Assembly: GCF_018333375.1 (NCBI RefSeq)
Contig: NZ_BORW01000004.1
Coordinates: forward strand, 62,001 to 126,000
Length of the DNA stretch: 64,000 bases
Direction of reading: 5' to 3'
DNA from: Paenibacillus cookii
GTDB lineage: Bacteria; Bacillota; Bacilli; Paenibacillales; Paenibacillaceae
Each line of letters opens with the position of its first letter. Position 1 is the stretch's first letter. The notes beneath the pieces are model-generated. The model searched no databases, was not told the origin of the DNA, and saw only the letters and a program-made list of their open reading frames with translations. The position numbers were made by a program, and so were the translations under genes. Positions 1 to 8,051 of this stretch are shown one piece after another.

Positions 1-614
1 CCGACCGCCTGGATGCCGACGACGACCGCCACCACGATCAAAAACATGATCAGCTGATCCATGAACGCCACGGGGTACCCGATGCCGCGGGCAAATCCGG
101 GATCGAAGCTGAGCAGCTTGAACTCTTTAAACAGCAGGCTGCATACGGTGACCAGAACGAGGGAGATCGCGGCCATGATCATCACGTCGGAGAGCATCAT
201 GGAGGCGGCCTGACCGAACAGAAATTTGTCGAGCCCGCTCTGGTTACCGTTGCCCGAATGCTGGATCCGGGTCAGCAGGACGATGCCGATGCCAAAAAAC
301 ACGGTGAGGACGATCGCAAGCGCCGCGTCCTGCTTCACTCGGCTGTTGCGCGTAATAAAGCCGATGCCAAAGGTGGCGATGACGCCCGCCACGGCGGCGC
401 CGAGCAGGAAAAGCCCGATGGATTTCGATCCGCTAAGCATAAAGGCGATGCAGACGCCGGGAAGGGCGGCATGCGACAAGGCATCCCCCATTAACGATTG
501 CTTGCGCAAATAGGCGAAGCTGCCGATCACGCCGCTGCTTAACCCGAGGAGCATGGAGCCGAAAAGAATCCACTGAACGTTCGGGTCAAGCCAAATGTAT
601 AGAGCCGTCGACAT
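1..614 (-). CDS. Manganese/zinc ABC transporter permease, 3' end outside window
   Basis: Membrane subunit of a metal-type (cluster 9) ABC importer. About 204 N-terminal residues are visible, beginning MSTALYIWLDPNVQWILFGS and followed by several hydrophobic helices; the motif GDALSHAALPGV is the conserved cytoplasmic loop of the ZnuB/MntC/MtsC family that contacts the ATPase. The ATG at 614 lies inside the 3' end of the ATPase gene (29-base overlap), which implies translational coupling. The rest of the protein runs off the left edge. Metal specificity cannot be read from this subunit; the MntR-like operators upstream of the operon point to manganese. Confidence 0.9.
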   Translation of the reverse strand, partial: MSTALYIWLDPNVQWILFGSMLLGLSSGVIGSFAYLRKQSLMGDALSHAALPGVCIAFMLSGSKSIGLFLLGAAVAGVIATFGIGFITRNSRVKQDAALAIVLTVFFGIGIVLLTRIQHSGNGNQSGLDKFLFGQAASMMLSDVMIMAAISLVLVTVCSLLFKEFKLLSFDPGFARGIGYPVAFMDQLIMFLIVVAVVVGIQAV

Positions 615-1389
615 CGGATGACCTCCCGTTTACGATCAGCGCGGACGGGCTCTCCCGGTCCAGCATCGTTAATCTTCCACCGTAGGTTTCCTGCAGCTTT
701 TGGGCCGTGAACGTCGGTTCCGTCGGTCCGAAAGCGACAAGCCGCACGTTAAGCAGCATGACCCAATCGAAATATTCCTTGACGGTGGCCAAATCGTGAT
801 GCACGACAAGCACCGTTTTTCCTTGCGTTTTCAGTTCGTTAAGGAGCGTAATGATCGCTTTTTCGGTAGCCGCGTCGACCCCGACGAAAGGTTCATCCAT
901 AACATACAGCGTGGCATCCTGGGCAAGCGCCCTGGCCAAAAATATCCGCTGCTGCTGCCCGCCGGAAAGCTGGCTGATCTGCCGGCCGGCGTAATCGGCC
1001 ATGCCGACTTTTGCCAGGCATTCCAAGGCCAGCTTCTTCTCGGCGCTGCCGGGACGTTTGATCCAGCCCAGATGCCCGTACCTGCCCATCATGACGACAT
1101 CCAGGGCATTGGTCGGAAAATCCCAATCGACCGATTCTCTTTGCGGGACGTAGCCGACAAGCTTGCGCTGCTTCGCGTACGGCTTTCCGTAAATCGTTAC
1201 TTCGCCGTGCAGGCGGGGGATGAGGCCGAGTGCCGCCTTGATCAAGGTCGACTTGCCCGCTCCGTTCGGGCCGACGATGCCGATCAGATTTCCTTCCGGG
1301 ACCTCGAACGTGATATCGCGCAGCACGGGTTTCTTCTGATAAGCGACGGACAATCCGTGAATCGACAATGGGCTTTTATGCATGCTCAT
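586..1389 (-). CDS. Manganese/zinc ABC transporter ATP-binding protein
   Basis: Cytoplasmic ATPase powering metal import with the permease (1-614) and the lipoprotein (1399-2373). The 267-residue protein has Walker A GPNGAGKS at about residues 40-47, the ABC signature LSGGQQQR at about 141-148, Walker B LYVMDEP at about 161-167 and an H-loop in VVHHDLATV. The W-D-F-P segment between Walker A and the signature is typical of the MntB/ZnuC/TroB branch. ATG at 1389 follows a GAAAGGAG ribosome site and lies 9 bases after the lipoprotein stop, so this is the middle gene of a three-gene operon. Confidence 0.95.
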   Translation of the reverse strand: MSMHKSPLSIHGLSVAYQKKPVLRDITFEVPEGNLIGIVGPNGAGKSTLIKAALGLIPRLHGEVTIYGKPYAKQRKLVGYVPQRESVDWDFPTNALDVVMMGRYGHLGWIKRPGSAEKKLALECLAKVGMADYAGRQISQLSGGQQQRIFLARALAQDATLYVMDEPFVGVDAATEKAIITLLNELKTQGKTVLVVHHDLATVKEYFDWVMLLNVRLVAFGPTEPTFTAQKLQETYGGRLTMLDRESPSALIVNGRSSDVDGSIHLA

Positions 1390-1398
1390 GGCTCCTTT

Positions 1399-2373
1399 CT
1401 ATTTCAACGCTTCCACGATCGTATCGACGTTATGGCGGATCATGCCGATATACGTGCCCTCAGGGGTTCCTTCTTCGCCCATCGCGTCGGAGAACAGTTC
1501 GCCGCCGATGGCAAGCGGGTGGCCTTTTTCCTTGGCGCCTTGAATGACGGCATCGATCGCTTTCCGGGGAACGCTGGATTCGATGAACACCGCTTTGATG
1601 TGGTGCTCAATCAGGTAATCCCGCAAATCGGTCACGTCTTTCGTGCCGGCCTCGGAGGCCGTGCTGATGCCCTGAAGCCCCATGACCTTCATCCCGTAAG
1701 CGTCGCCGAAGTAACCGAAGGCGTCATGCGCCGTCACGAGCACGCGGCTTTGTTTTGGAATCGATTCGATTTTTTCCGCTGTTTCCTCATGGAGCCGCTG
1801 CAGCTCCTGCAGGTAGGTTTCGGCGTTTTTGCGGTAATCATCGGCATGTGCCGGGTCATGTTCGGCGAGCGTATCCCTGACGGTTTCGGCCGCTTTCATC
1901 CAAAGCTTCACATGAAACCAGATATGCGGGTCGTATTCGGTATCCATGCCGTTTTCGGCGCCGGTTCGGAGCATGGAACGGTCGATTCGGTCCGATACCG
2001 CCACGGTCGTCTTCTTTTTGGCCATGTTTTCGAATATTTCCACCATTTTTCCTTCCAGATGCAGCCCGTTGTAGAAGATGATGTCGGCCTGGTCCAGCTT
2101 TTTGATATCCCCCTGGGAAGCTTTATACAGATGCGGATCAACCCCGGCTTTCATCAGTCCGGTAACGGCGACATGCTCGCCGCCGATTTCGCGGACAATA
2201 TCGGTAATCATGCCGATGGTGGCGGTCACTTTGATTTTGCCCTCCGCTTCGGCCCCTCGTTCTCCGGCTCCGCTGCCGCAGGCGGTGATCAGGGCGATGC
2301 ATCCGATGAAGAACGCGATCTTGAGCAGACGGCGCATTCGCCTCCCTCGTCGGGAATGATAAGTGGTTGCCAT
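1399..2373 (-). CDS. Metal ABC transporter substrate-binding lipoprotein (MntA/TroA family)
   Basis: Captures the metal ion at the cell surface and delivers it to the permease. The 324-residue form begins at the ATG at 2373, preceded by GGGAGGAG about 11 bases upstream; an in-frame ATG at 2337 is an alternative and would leave a shorter signal peptide. The lipobox LITAC puts the lipidated Cys near residue 32. TroA-type landmarks are AGVDPHLY and DPHIWFHVKLW, which carry the metal-binding histidines, and the VTAHDAFGYFG segment. No His-rich loop of the ZnuA type is present, which fits manganese better than zinc. First full gene of the operon. Confidence 0.93.
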   Translation of the reverse strand: MATTYHSRRGRRMRRLLKIAFFIGCIALITACGSGAGERGAEAEGKIKVTATIGMITDIVREIGGEHVAVTGLMKAGVDPHLYKASQGDIKKLDQADIIFYNGLHLEGKMVEIFENMAKKKTTVAVSDRIDRSMLRTGAENGMDTEYDPHIWFHVKLWMKAAETVRDTLAEHDPAHADDYRKNAETYLQELQRLHEETAEKIESIPKQSRVLVTAHDAFGYFGDAYGMKVMGLQGISTASEAGTKDVTDLRDYLIEHHIKAVFIESSVPRKAIDAVIQGAKEKGHPLAIGGELFSDAMGEEGTPEGTYIGMIRHNVDTIVEALK

Positions 2374-2474
2374 TGGTTCATTCTCCTCCCGTAAAAGCAA
2401 ATTCCGGCCTGTATGTCCCTAGTAAGGATACAAGGCTATGATTTGTTCTATTATTTCTTTCCTCGATAAAAATA

Positions 2475-2491
2475 TTTTTCCTTAGGTAAAC
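2475..2491 (-). promoter_or_regulatory. MntR-like operator, transporter-proximal
   Basis: Read on the minus strand the site is GTTTACCTAAGGAAAAA, close to the Bacillus MntR box (TTTGCCTTAAGGAAAC type). It lies about 100 bases before the lipoprotein start, immediately after the stop of the small leader ORF. No convincing promoter overlaps it, so it may act as a roadblock or serve a weak second promoter. Confidence 0.55.
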
Positions 2492-2493
2492 TT

Positions 2494-2553
2494 TTATGGC
2501 GTAAAAAAGCGCTCCTGATCCAATATCAGGAGAAAACAAGCTTGCGGCATCAT
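2494..2553 (-). CDS. Possible 19-codon leader peptide upstream of the metal transporter operon
   Basis: Small open frame too short for normal gene calling. It starts with two consecutive ATG codons directly after a very strong GGAGGGGGG ribosome site and encodes MMPQACFLLILDQERFFTP, then TAA. Its codons contain a perfect 8-bp inverted repeat (CTCCTGAT/ATCAGGAG, 2512-2532) followed at once by a T-rich run, so transcription of the leader could stop inside the ORF. It sits between the promoter-proximal MntR-like box (2619-2633) and a second box (2475-2491). No homologue is recognised. It may be a regulatory leader peptide, a tiny membrane peptide, or chance. Confidence 0.4.
   Translation of the reverse strand: MMPQACFLLILDQERFFTP
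2512..2532 (-). terminator. Hairpin plus T-tract in the leader of the metal transporter operon
   Basis: Perfect 8-bp stem CTCCTGAT/ATCAGGAG with a 5-base loop, followed on the minus strand by CG and six T residues. It looks like an intrinsic terminator placed between the promoter and the structural genes, inside the leader ORF; an attenuator is therefore possible. The A-tract needed for the opposite direction is weak. Confidence 0.5.
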
Positions 2554-2618
2554 CCCCCCTCCAAACGGAAGTGTTTCAACATGACTAAGCTTCTAAGTAT
2601 TTAAGTAACGAAAAAATC

Positions 2619-2677
2619 TTTCCCTAGGGCAAAAATGATTTTCTGTTATTCTACACTACAAAATTAAAGGGTTGCAA
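2619..2677 (-). promoter_or_regulatory. SigA promoter with overlapping MntR-like operator for the metal transporter operon
   Basis: Minus-strand promoter: -35 TTGCAA at 2677-2672, 18-base spacer ending in GTG, -10 TAGAAT at 2653-2648. Just downstream, over the expected start site, is the near-perfect palindrome TTTGCCCTAGGGAAA (2633-2619), which matches the MntR box of Bacillus manganese transporters. Repression by Mn-loaded MntR at the start site is the natural reading. Confidence 0.65.
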
Positions 2678-3011
2678 CACTATTTTTTTCTTTTTTGAAA
2701 ATTTCTATCGGGGTGTTCAAATATACATACAAAAAAGTTTTCATAATTTAAAATAGTTGTACTTGTACAAAAAAGGCTGGGAAGGTGGATCGACGGATCA
2801 CCCCGCAGCCGCGAATGATGAAAAATGGATAGGTTATAGTACGAAGTACGCATGATGAGGGAAATGAGTGACAGCATGTGCTAACCCGCGCACCGATCCG
2901 ATCGCCGCCCATCCCGAAGGGGGATGCAGACCGCAGCAAACGGGGCGGCAAGCTGGTTGGATTCGGCGAATCAAGGAGCGTTTCTATAGCCGAAACAAGC
3001 GGCCTCCGGCA

Positions 3012-3818
3012 TCAAACCAAAAGCTTGGACGTTTCCGAAAGGTCTCCCCGTTTCGCGTATTCCGTAGGGGACATTCCGGCGAGCTGTTTGAACATGCGGC
3101 AAAAATAGGACGTATCGTAATACCCCAAATATTGCGCTATATCGGCAACCGTCATGGTCGAGCCGAGGAGCAGGCCGCAGGCTTCGAGAATGCGTAGCCG
3201 GTGCATGTACCGGATCGGGGAGTGGCCGCAAACCTCCTTGAACATGGCGGTCACGTAGTTTGGAGTAAGCCCGACGAGTCCGGCCAATTGTTCGATTTCG
3301 ATCTGGTCGCGGTAATGCGCAAGCAAATGCTTTTTTATCGTTTCGGCATATTTCAGTTTGCTGGGCGTTAACTCCGGGGATTTTTCCATCTCGCGGGCAA
3401 GCGTGCCGACCAACTCCTGAAACAAGCCTAAACAGATGAAGGCGCGGTAGCTTTTGCCGCCTCTCATTTCCTCGTGCAATCTCCCGCAGAGGTCGAAGAC
3501 CTGCAAGGGATCCGGCATGCGGAATTTCGCAAACCTCGCCTGATCGAGAAACGGGATTCCGGTCATCGGGGCGTTGTCGTAGGCGAACAAAATCGTGAAT
3601 TTTTGATGGGCCGTCCCCATCCAATTACCTCCGGCCCGGCGGGTGGACTGCGGAATGAACAATGCATCGCTTCGTTCCCCGATCACTTCGTCTCCGTTAA
3701 TGTCGTACCGGACTTTTCCTTCCTTCACGATCGAAAGTACGTTGTAAGGGATCGATTCAAGCTGCGTATGCCAGTTCGGAATATGGTTGTCGAAGTTTAC
3801 GCTAATCAACTGGAACAA
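3012..3818 (-). CDS. AraC family transcriptional regulator
   Basis: DNA-binding regulator of about 268 residues. An N-terminal cupin-like sensing region is followed by a C-terminal pair of helix-turn-helix motifs (from about residue 165: YRDQIEIEQLAGLVGLTPNY, then TVADIAQYLGYYDTSYFCRM and FKQLAGMSPTEY, the AraC signature). The TTG at 3818 is preferred because AAAGGGGCGG lies 8 bases before it; an ATG at 3884 gives 22 more residues but has no ribosome site. It is divergent from the sulfatase gene at 4074, so it probably controls that gene in response to a sulfated substrate. Confidence 0.92.
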   Translation of the reverse strand: MFQLISVNFDNHIPNWHTQLESIPYNVLSIVKEGKVRYDINGDEVIGERSDALFIPQSTRRAGGNWMGTAHQKFTILFAYDNAPMTGIPFLDQARFAKFRMPDPLQVFDLCGRLHEEMRGGKSYRAFICLGLFQELVGTLAREMEKSPELTPSKLKYAETIKKHLLAHYRDQIEIEQLAGLVGLTPNYVTAMFKEVCGHSPIRYMHRLRILEACGLLLGSTMTVADIAQYLGYYDTSYFCRMFKQLAGMSPTEYAKRGDLSETSKLLV

Positions 3819-3914
3819 GGAAACCGCCCCTTTCAAGCAAGTTCTATCCCAAACCCTAACATAAAGAACATGGACCGTAAACATTCTTTTATTGTCGATG
3901 TCGGGTTCTCATGA

Positions 3915-3932
3915 ATTGTAGAATTGTACAAT
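3915..3932. promoter_or_regulatory. ATTGTA/TACAAT inverted repeat in the AraC-sulfatase intergenic region
   Basis: Inverted repeat ATTGTA-N6-TACAAT in the divergent promoter region. A related sequence (TTGTAC-TT-GTACAA) lies beyond the other end of the regulator gene at 2757-2770, also followed by an A-rich AAAGG stretch. Candidate operator for the AraC regulator; no experiment supports it. Confidence 0.3.
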
Positions 3933-4073
3933 AAAGAAGGCGTGCTGTTCAAAACAATGAAAGCAGCGGGATATTTTTCCGGCTAATGGCAATTGAGAAA
4001 TAACTAGCGAACAGCTTTGCGTGCAGCAGTCAAGGGACCGTGGAAATCAATCCAAATCATTGGAGGAATATAC

Positions 4074-5594
4074 ATGACGATCACGGCGCCTGTGACCTAT
4101 AATTTTTCTACAAACGGGGAGAGGATGGATGGAATGAAAATCTTATTGCTCGATTTGGATTCGACGAGACCGGATCATCTCGGATGTTACGGCTATCACC
4201 GGAATACCTCGCCGAACATCGACAGAATCGCCGCCGAAGGCGTCCGGTTCGAAAACTACTATACTTCCGACGCGCCTTGCTTTCCGTCTCGGACGGCGCT
4301 CATGACGGGGCGGTTCGGCATTCATAACGGGGTCGTCGGCCATGGGGGAACGGCGGCGGACGTTAGGCATGAGGGGGTCGACCGGGACTTTCACGATAAA
4401 TTGACGACGGAAAGTTTTCCTGCGCTGTTCCGCAGGGCGGGCATGAAGACGGCGCTCGTCAGCCCGTTCGGAGAACGGCACTCGGCCTGGACCTTTTACG
4501 CGGGATTTAACGAAATCTATAATACGGGCAAATCCGGCATGGAATCCGCCGAAGAGGTGACGCCCACCGTTTTGGATTGGCTGGAGCGCAATGCGGATCA
4601 GGATGATTGGATGCTGTACGTAAACTATTGGGATCCGCACACGCCGTACCGCGCCCCGGAATCGTTCGGCAATCCGTTCGAAAACGAGCCGCTGCCGGCT
4701 TGGATCACGGAAGAGGTACTGGAGCTTCATAAGAAAAAAGTGGGGCCGCACGGCGCCAACGAAATCAATATGTACAACAGCGACACGTTGCCCAAATATC
4801 CGCGCCATCCCGGCGAAATTCAAACGATGCGCGACCTGCGGAGGATGATCGACGGCTATGATTGCGGAATCCGGCATATGGACGATCACGTCGGCGCCAT
4901 TTTCCGGCTGATGGAACAAAAGGGAATCATGGATGACACGGTCATCATCATTACGGCGGACCATGGGGAAAACATGGGCGAGCTTGGCATCTACGGGGAG
5001 CATGGAACGGCTGACCAGGGGACTTGCCGCATCCCGATGATCATCCGGTGGCCGGGCAAGCAAAAAGGGCTCGTCGATACCGGCCTCCACTACCATCTGG
5101 ACCTGCCACCGACGATGGCCGAACTGCTAGGCGTCTCCCCGGCGCCAAGCTGGGACGGCATGAGCTATGCGGGGACGGTCGCCCGCGGCGAACAAACCGG
5201 ACGCGACTTCCTGGTCGTATCGCAGTGCGCCCATGTCTGCCAGCGGAGCGTTCGCTTCGGGGACTGGCTGTACGTTCGAACCTATCATGACGGCTATCAT
5301 TTATTCGATAAGGAGATGCTTTTTAACATCGCCGAAGATCCGCATGAGCAGCATAATCTTGCCCGGCAGCGCAGGGATCTGTGCAAGGAGGCCGTTTATT
5401 TCCTGAATGAATGGCATGACCGCATGATGGAGACGATGAAGTTCGACGTGGATCCGCTCTGGACGGTTATGAAGGAAGGCGGACCGTACCATGCCAAAGG
5501 GCATTTGCCTATGTATATCGAGCGGCTGAAGAACACCGGCCGCGGGGACGCGGTAGAGGAGCTGATGAAGCGCCATCCGCGGGAATTCGCCTAA
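4074..5594 (+). CDS. Sulfatase (arylsulfatase-type, formylglycine-dependent)
   Basis: Predicted sulfate-ester hydrolase of 506 residues. The signature CFPSRTALMTGR begins at Cys69, the residue converted to formylglycine in the C-X-P-S-R class. Metal-binding landmarks are LLLDLDSTRPDHLGCYGY near the N-terminus and ITADHGENMGELG near residue 300. No signal peptide is seen, so it should act in the cytoplasm on imported substrate. The ATG at 4074 follows TTGGAGGA; an internal ATG at 4134 is a second option. No sulfatase-maturating enzyme is in the window. Followed by a strong bidirectional terminator and divergent from an AraC regulator. Confidence 0.93.
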   Translation: MTITAPVTYNFSTNGERMDGMKILLLDLDSTRPDHLGCYGYHRNTSPNIDRIAAEGVRFENYYTSDAPCFPSRTALMTGRFGIHNGVVGHGGTAADVRHEGVDRDFHDKLTTESFPALFRRAGMKTALVSPFGERHSAWTFYAGFNEIYNTGKSGMESAEEVTPTVLDWLERNADQDDWMLYVNYWDPHTPYRAPESFGNPFENEPLPAWITEEVLELHKKKVGPHGANEINMYNSDTLPKYPRHPGEIQTMRDLRRMIDGYDCGIRHMDDHVGAIFRLMEQKGIMDDTVIIITADHGENMGELGIYGEHGTADQGTCRIPMIIRWPGKQKGLVDTGLHYHLDLPPTMAELLGVSPAPSWDGMSYAGTVARGEQTGRDFLVVSQCAHVCQRSVRFGDWLYVRTYHDGYHLFDKEMLFNIAEDPHEQHNLARQRRDLCKEAVYFLNEWHDRMMETMKFDVDPLWTVMKEGGPYHAKGHLPMYIERLKNTGRGDAVEELMKRHPREFA

Positions 5595-5607
5595 AGAAGC
5601 GCAGGAA

Positions 5608-5653
5608 AACAAGTCACTTGACCGTTTCTTTCGGACAAGTGACTTGTTTTTTT
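5608..5653. terminator. Bidirectional terminator between sulfatase and collagen-like gene
   Basis: Stem AACAAGTCACTTG / CAAGTGACTTGTT with a 15-base loop, T-rich on both sides, placed between two convergent genes. Confidence 0.85.
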
Positions 5654-5688
5654 CACGCATGGCTGATGATTCGCGTATACATGAACTA

Positions 5689-6525
5689 TCAGACGATATT
5701 GACGCCGGCACTGGCATATCCGGCAACCGTAGTGATGAGCGTCGTTCCGGCTGCCGTTGCCGAAAATACCATCAACAGCCGGGTTTGAGGCGCTACCGGA
5801 ATGTTCAGGCCGGTCGTGATGCCATTTGAAATGGTGCCGAGGGCCAATACCCCGGTAAGCGGAGGAGCCAGAGTTACGGAAGCTCCCGGGATGGCTGTGA
5901 ATATATTGTTTGGCGTCGTCGAACTATAGAGCTGCGCTGTGATGGTAACGGTCGTTCCAAGCAGGCTGAGGGCTAGCGTGGTACTGAAGTATGCCGCAAT
6001 CGACGTAATGGTTCCTGCGCGCGGAACGGAGAAGGCAAAGTTCAACAGCGTGCCGCCTGCCCCTGTCAGGTCGATCGTCGTTCCGGCCAAGGTGACGCCG
6101 GCAACCGAGTTTCCGAAGCCTACAAGGCTTGTAGTGCCGACCAAGCCGCCGGCAATGGTAGTCAAAATTGCAGGAATACCGGAAGCGAAAGGAATGATCG
6201 CGCCTCCGCCCGCAGGTCCCGTCGCACCGGTTGCTCCCGTTGCCCCGGTAGCACCCGTCGCGCCGGTTGCGCCGCCTGCTGGCCCTGGTGCACCGGTTGC
6301 CCCCGTTGCACCTGTGGCGCCGGTAGCTCCGATAGGTCCTGCCGGTCCGACCGGTCCTTGCGGTCCGACGGGTCCTCAGAAGCCTACCGGTCCTCTAGGA
6401 CCTCTTTTGCCGATTTTTCCGCGGCAGCATACAAGTTTTTTTCCATCTATGCACTTGCGCGAAATTTTGCGGATTTTGGGTTTGACGACATGTGGCTTAT
6501 GGTCTTCTTTTTTACAGTGACTCAA
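5689..6525 (-). pseudogene. BclB-like collagen-repeat exosporium/surface protein interrupted by an in-frame TGA
   Basis: One reading frame of 278 codons plus the terminal stop, broken by a single TGA at 6376-6378. The N-terminal piece starts at a TTG (6525) behind AAAGGAGG, is Lys/Cys-rich and ends in collagen triplets GKRGPRGPVGF. In the same frame the triplets resume ([16 protein letters not shown], then GAT repeats), so the stop occupies a Y position of Gly-X-Y. The C-terminal domain (from about [14 protein letters not shown] to [10 protein letters not shown], with [16 protein letters not shown]) matches the BclB C-terminal domain. Either a one-base nonsense mutation (for example CGA to TGA), a sequence error, or readthrough. 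The protein would be a spore-surface or cell-surface filament. Confidence 0.85.
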
Positions 6526-6689
6526 GTACAATCGCCTCCTTTGGGTTTGGTTTACTATACGTTTGCGGGTCCCGAAAGGTATAGACGATTGACGAGGGGG
6601 AATCGCGGATTCTTCGGCATCCATCCAAACCGGCGATGCCGAAGGACGTATGGCAATGCTTGCCGACTGGCGGAAATGGCGGCTTTTTC

Positions 6690-6713
6690 GGCCTCTCGAA
6701 TGTTCGAGAGGCC
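6690..6713. repeat. Perfect hairpin (GGCCTCTCGAA/TTCGAGAGGCC)
   Basis: 11-bp perfect inverted repeat with a two-base centre, downstream of the TetR remnant. T residues lie on the wrong side for a classical terminator of the minus-strand gene. A second inverted repeat, CTTCGGCATC/GATGCCGAAG, is at 6613-6645. Together they fill the gap between 6526 and 6796, where no gene is seen. Confidence 0.5.
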
Positions 6714-6796
6714 ATTTGAATTATGGGCGGCGATGTGCGGCCGGTTCCCGGCCGAACATGAAACGAAAGACCATCCGGGGCACTGGAATGCGCCAG

Positions 6797-7228
6797 TTAA
6801 TCCGCTTTGCAGAACTCCCTGATCAACTGCTTTTTGATGTCGGAAACGGGGTAATGCTCCGGATAGGTGGAAATCATCAGCATGATGCCCTGCAAGGTGG
6901 AGGAAAAATAAAGCGATCTGACTTGCGGTTGAACTGCCCCAAGGCGTTCGAACATGCGGGTTTGCACCTGAAATTGTTCCGCCATTTCCCGATTGAGCAT
7001 GCGGCTGTATTTGGCCAGCGCCAAATCTTCTTCCGGCTGGGTTTGCAGATGTAGATAAAAACGAAAAACGTGCGGACGCTCGTACACGTTGTCGATGGCG
7101 CCGTCGATGATGTGCATCAGTTGATCCGCAGGCGCTTCCAGCCTCGCTGCCGCCTCCATCACGGTTTTGATTTCCCGGACGCGGTGTTCAACCATCTCGG
7201 CAAGGAGCTCTTCCTTCCCTTGAACAAT
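6797..7228 (-). pseudogene. TetR-family regulator, C-terminal remnant lacking its DNA-binding domain
   Basis: The frame ending at 6797 reads IVQGKEELLAEMVEHRVREI and continues with a helical ligand-binding/dimerisation domain up to YPVSDIKKQLIREFCKAD. The VQGKEELL motif is the end of the TetR helix-turn-helix region, so about 45 N-terminal residues, including the recognition helix, are missing. Sequence immediately upstream belongs to an alpha/beta hydrolase in another frame. No start codon with a ribosome site fits the remnant; an ATG at 7195 exists without one. Read as the product of a deletion. Confidence 0.75.
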
Positions 7229-7812
7229 GTAGGGGCCTCAAGCTGCTCCAAACGTTCGATTGCCGGCGTTTCGGGCCATATCAGTTCAAAGCTTTTCCAT
7301 TCGGTAAACACTCTTTTCATATATTGCAGGTGCATGTCGGCGAAAAAATCCCGCTGCGGACTGGACATCGTTACGCGATAGGGCAGGCCTTGCAAGGAAA
7401 ATTCAGTCATTTTTACGTAGTTTGGGGCAAGAGAATGGACCTCCATCATCCAATCGGTGTACGGCTTGGAGAAGGCGAATCCGGAAAGTGACGGGGCAAT
7501 CAGGATCAGCTTGTCCGTCATCCCCGGATATTTTAGCGCGAATTCCGTCGCCGCTTGCCCGCCCATCGAATGTCCGATCAGAACCGCGGAGGCAAGATTC
7601 AAATGGTCCGGCAGGTTTTTGATGTCTTGGGCGATGTTCATGGGGGCAATCGGGGAGGGGGAACGTCCGGTACCCCGTCCGTCAAACGTGATGACCTTAT
7701 GGGTCACGGCGAGCGCAGTCGCGATATATTTCCACGTTCTAGAATCGACGCCTCCGCTGTGAATCATGAGAATCGGCGAACCTGTTCCTTGAACCTCATA
7801 AAATAAATCCAT
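7225..7812 (-). pseudogene. Alpha/beta hydrolase, truncated at its 3' end by a deletion into a TetR gene
   Basis: N-terminal two thirds of an alpha/beta-fold hydrolase: MDLFYEVQGTGSPILMIHSG, oxyanion segment HSGGVDSRTW, FDGRGTGRS, and nucleophile elbow GHSMGG. Homology stops at IERLEQLEAPTL, just where the family continues to the strand carrying the catalytic Asp and then the His. After that the frame enters TetR sequence out of frame and ends at 7159 with an unrelated tail (about 22 residues). Without Asp and His the product is unlikely to be active. The ATG at 7812 has only a weak ribosome site. Confidence 0.8.
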
Positions 7813-8051
7813 GGCGCTGTACCTGTCCTTTTGGAAATTTATGACTCACGATGCATTATATTTTAAGAATGTTCAGCGAATGAAAAATAAATCGAATTTT
7901 GCTTAAAGCGTGTCACAGGATTCCATATGCAACGTTCGACAACGTATCGGCAAAAACGGCAAAAACCGGCGGATGGGCGGATGTATCCATTGTAATATTT
8001 TGCTAGTTGTCCTATGATGTTCTTAATACTGCATGGGAGGATCGAACTGAA

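Noticed and set aside
700..2394. Very long open frame on the plus strand opposite the metal transporter genes
   Set aside because: It is the antisense shadow of two clear genes with strong motifs and ribosome sites; GC-rich codon use creates such frames, and it lacks any recognisable domain.
6613..6645. CTTCGGCATC/GATGCCGAAG hairpin as terminator of the TetR remnant
   Set aside because: No T-tract follows on the minus strand and it lies about 150 bases past the stop; retained only as a local inverted repeat.
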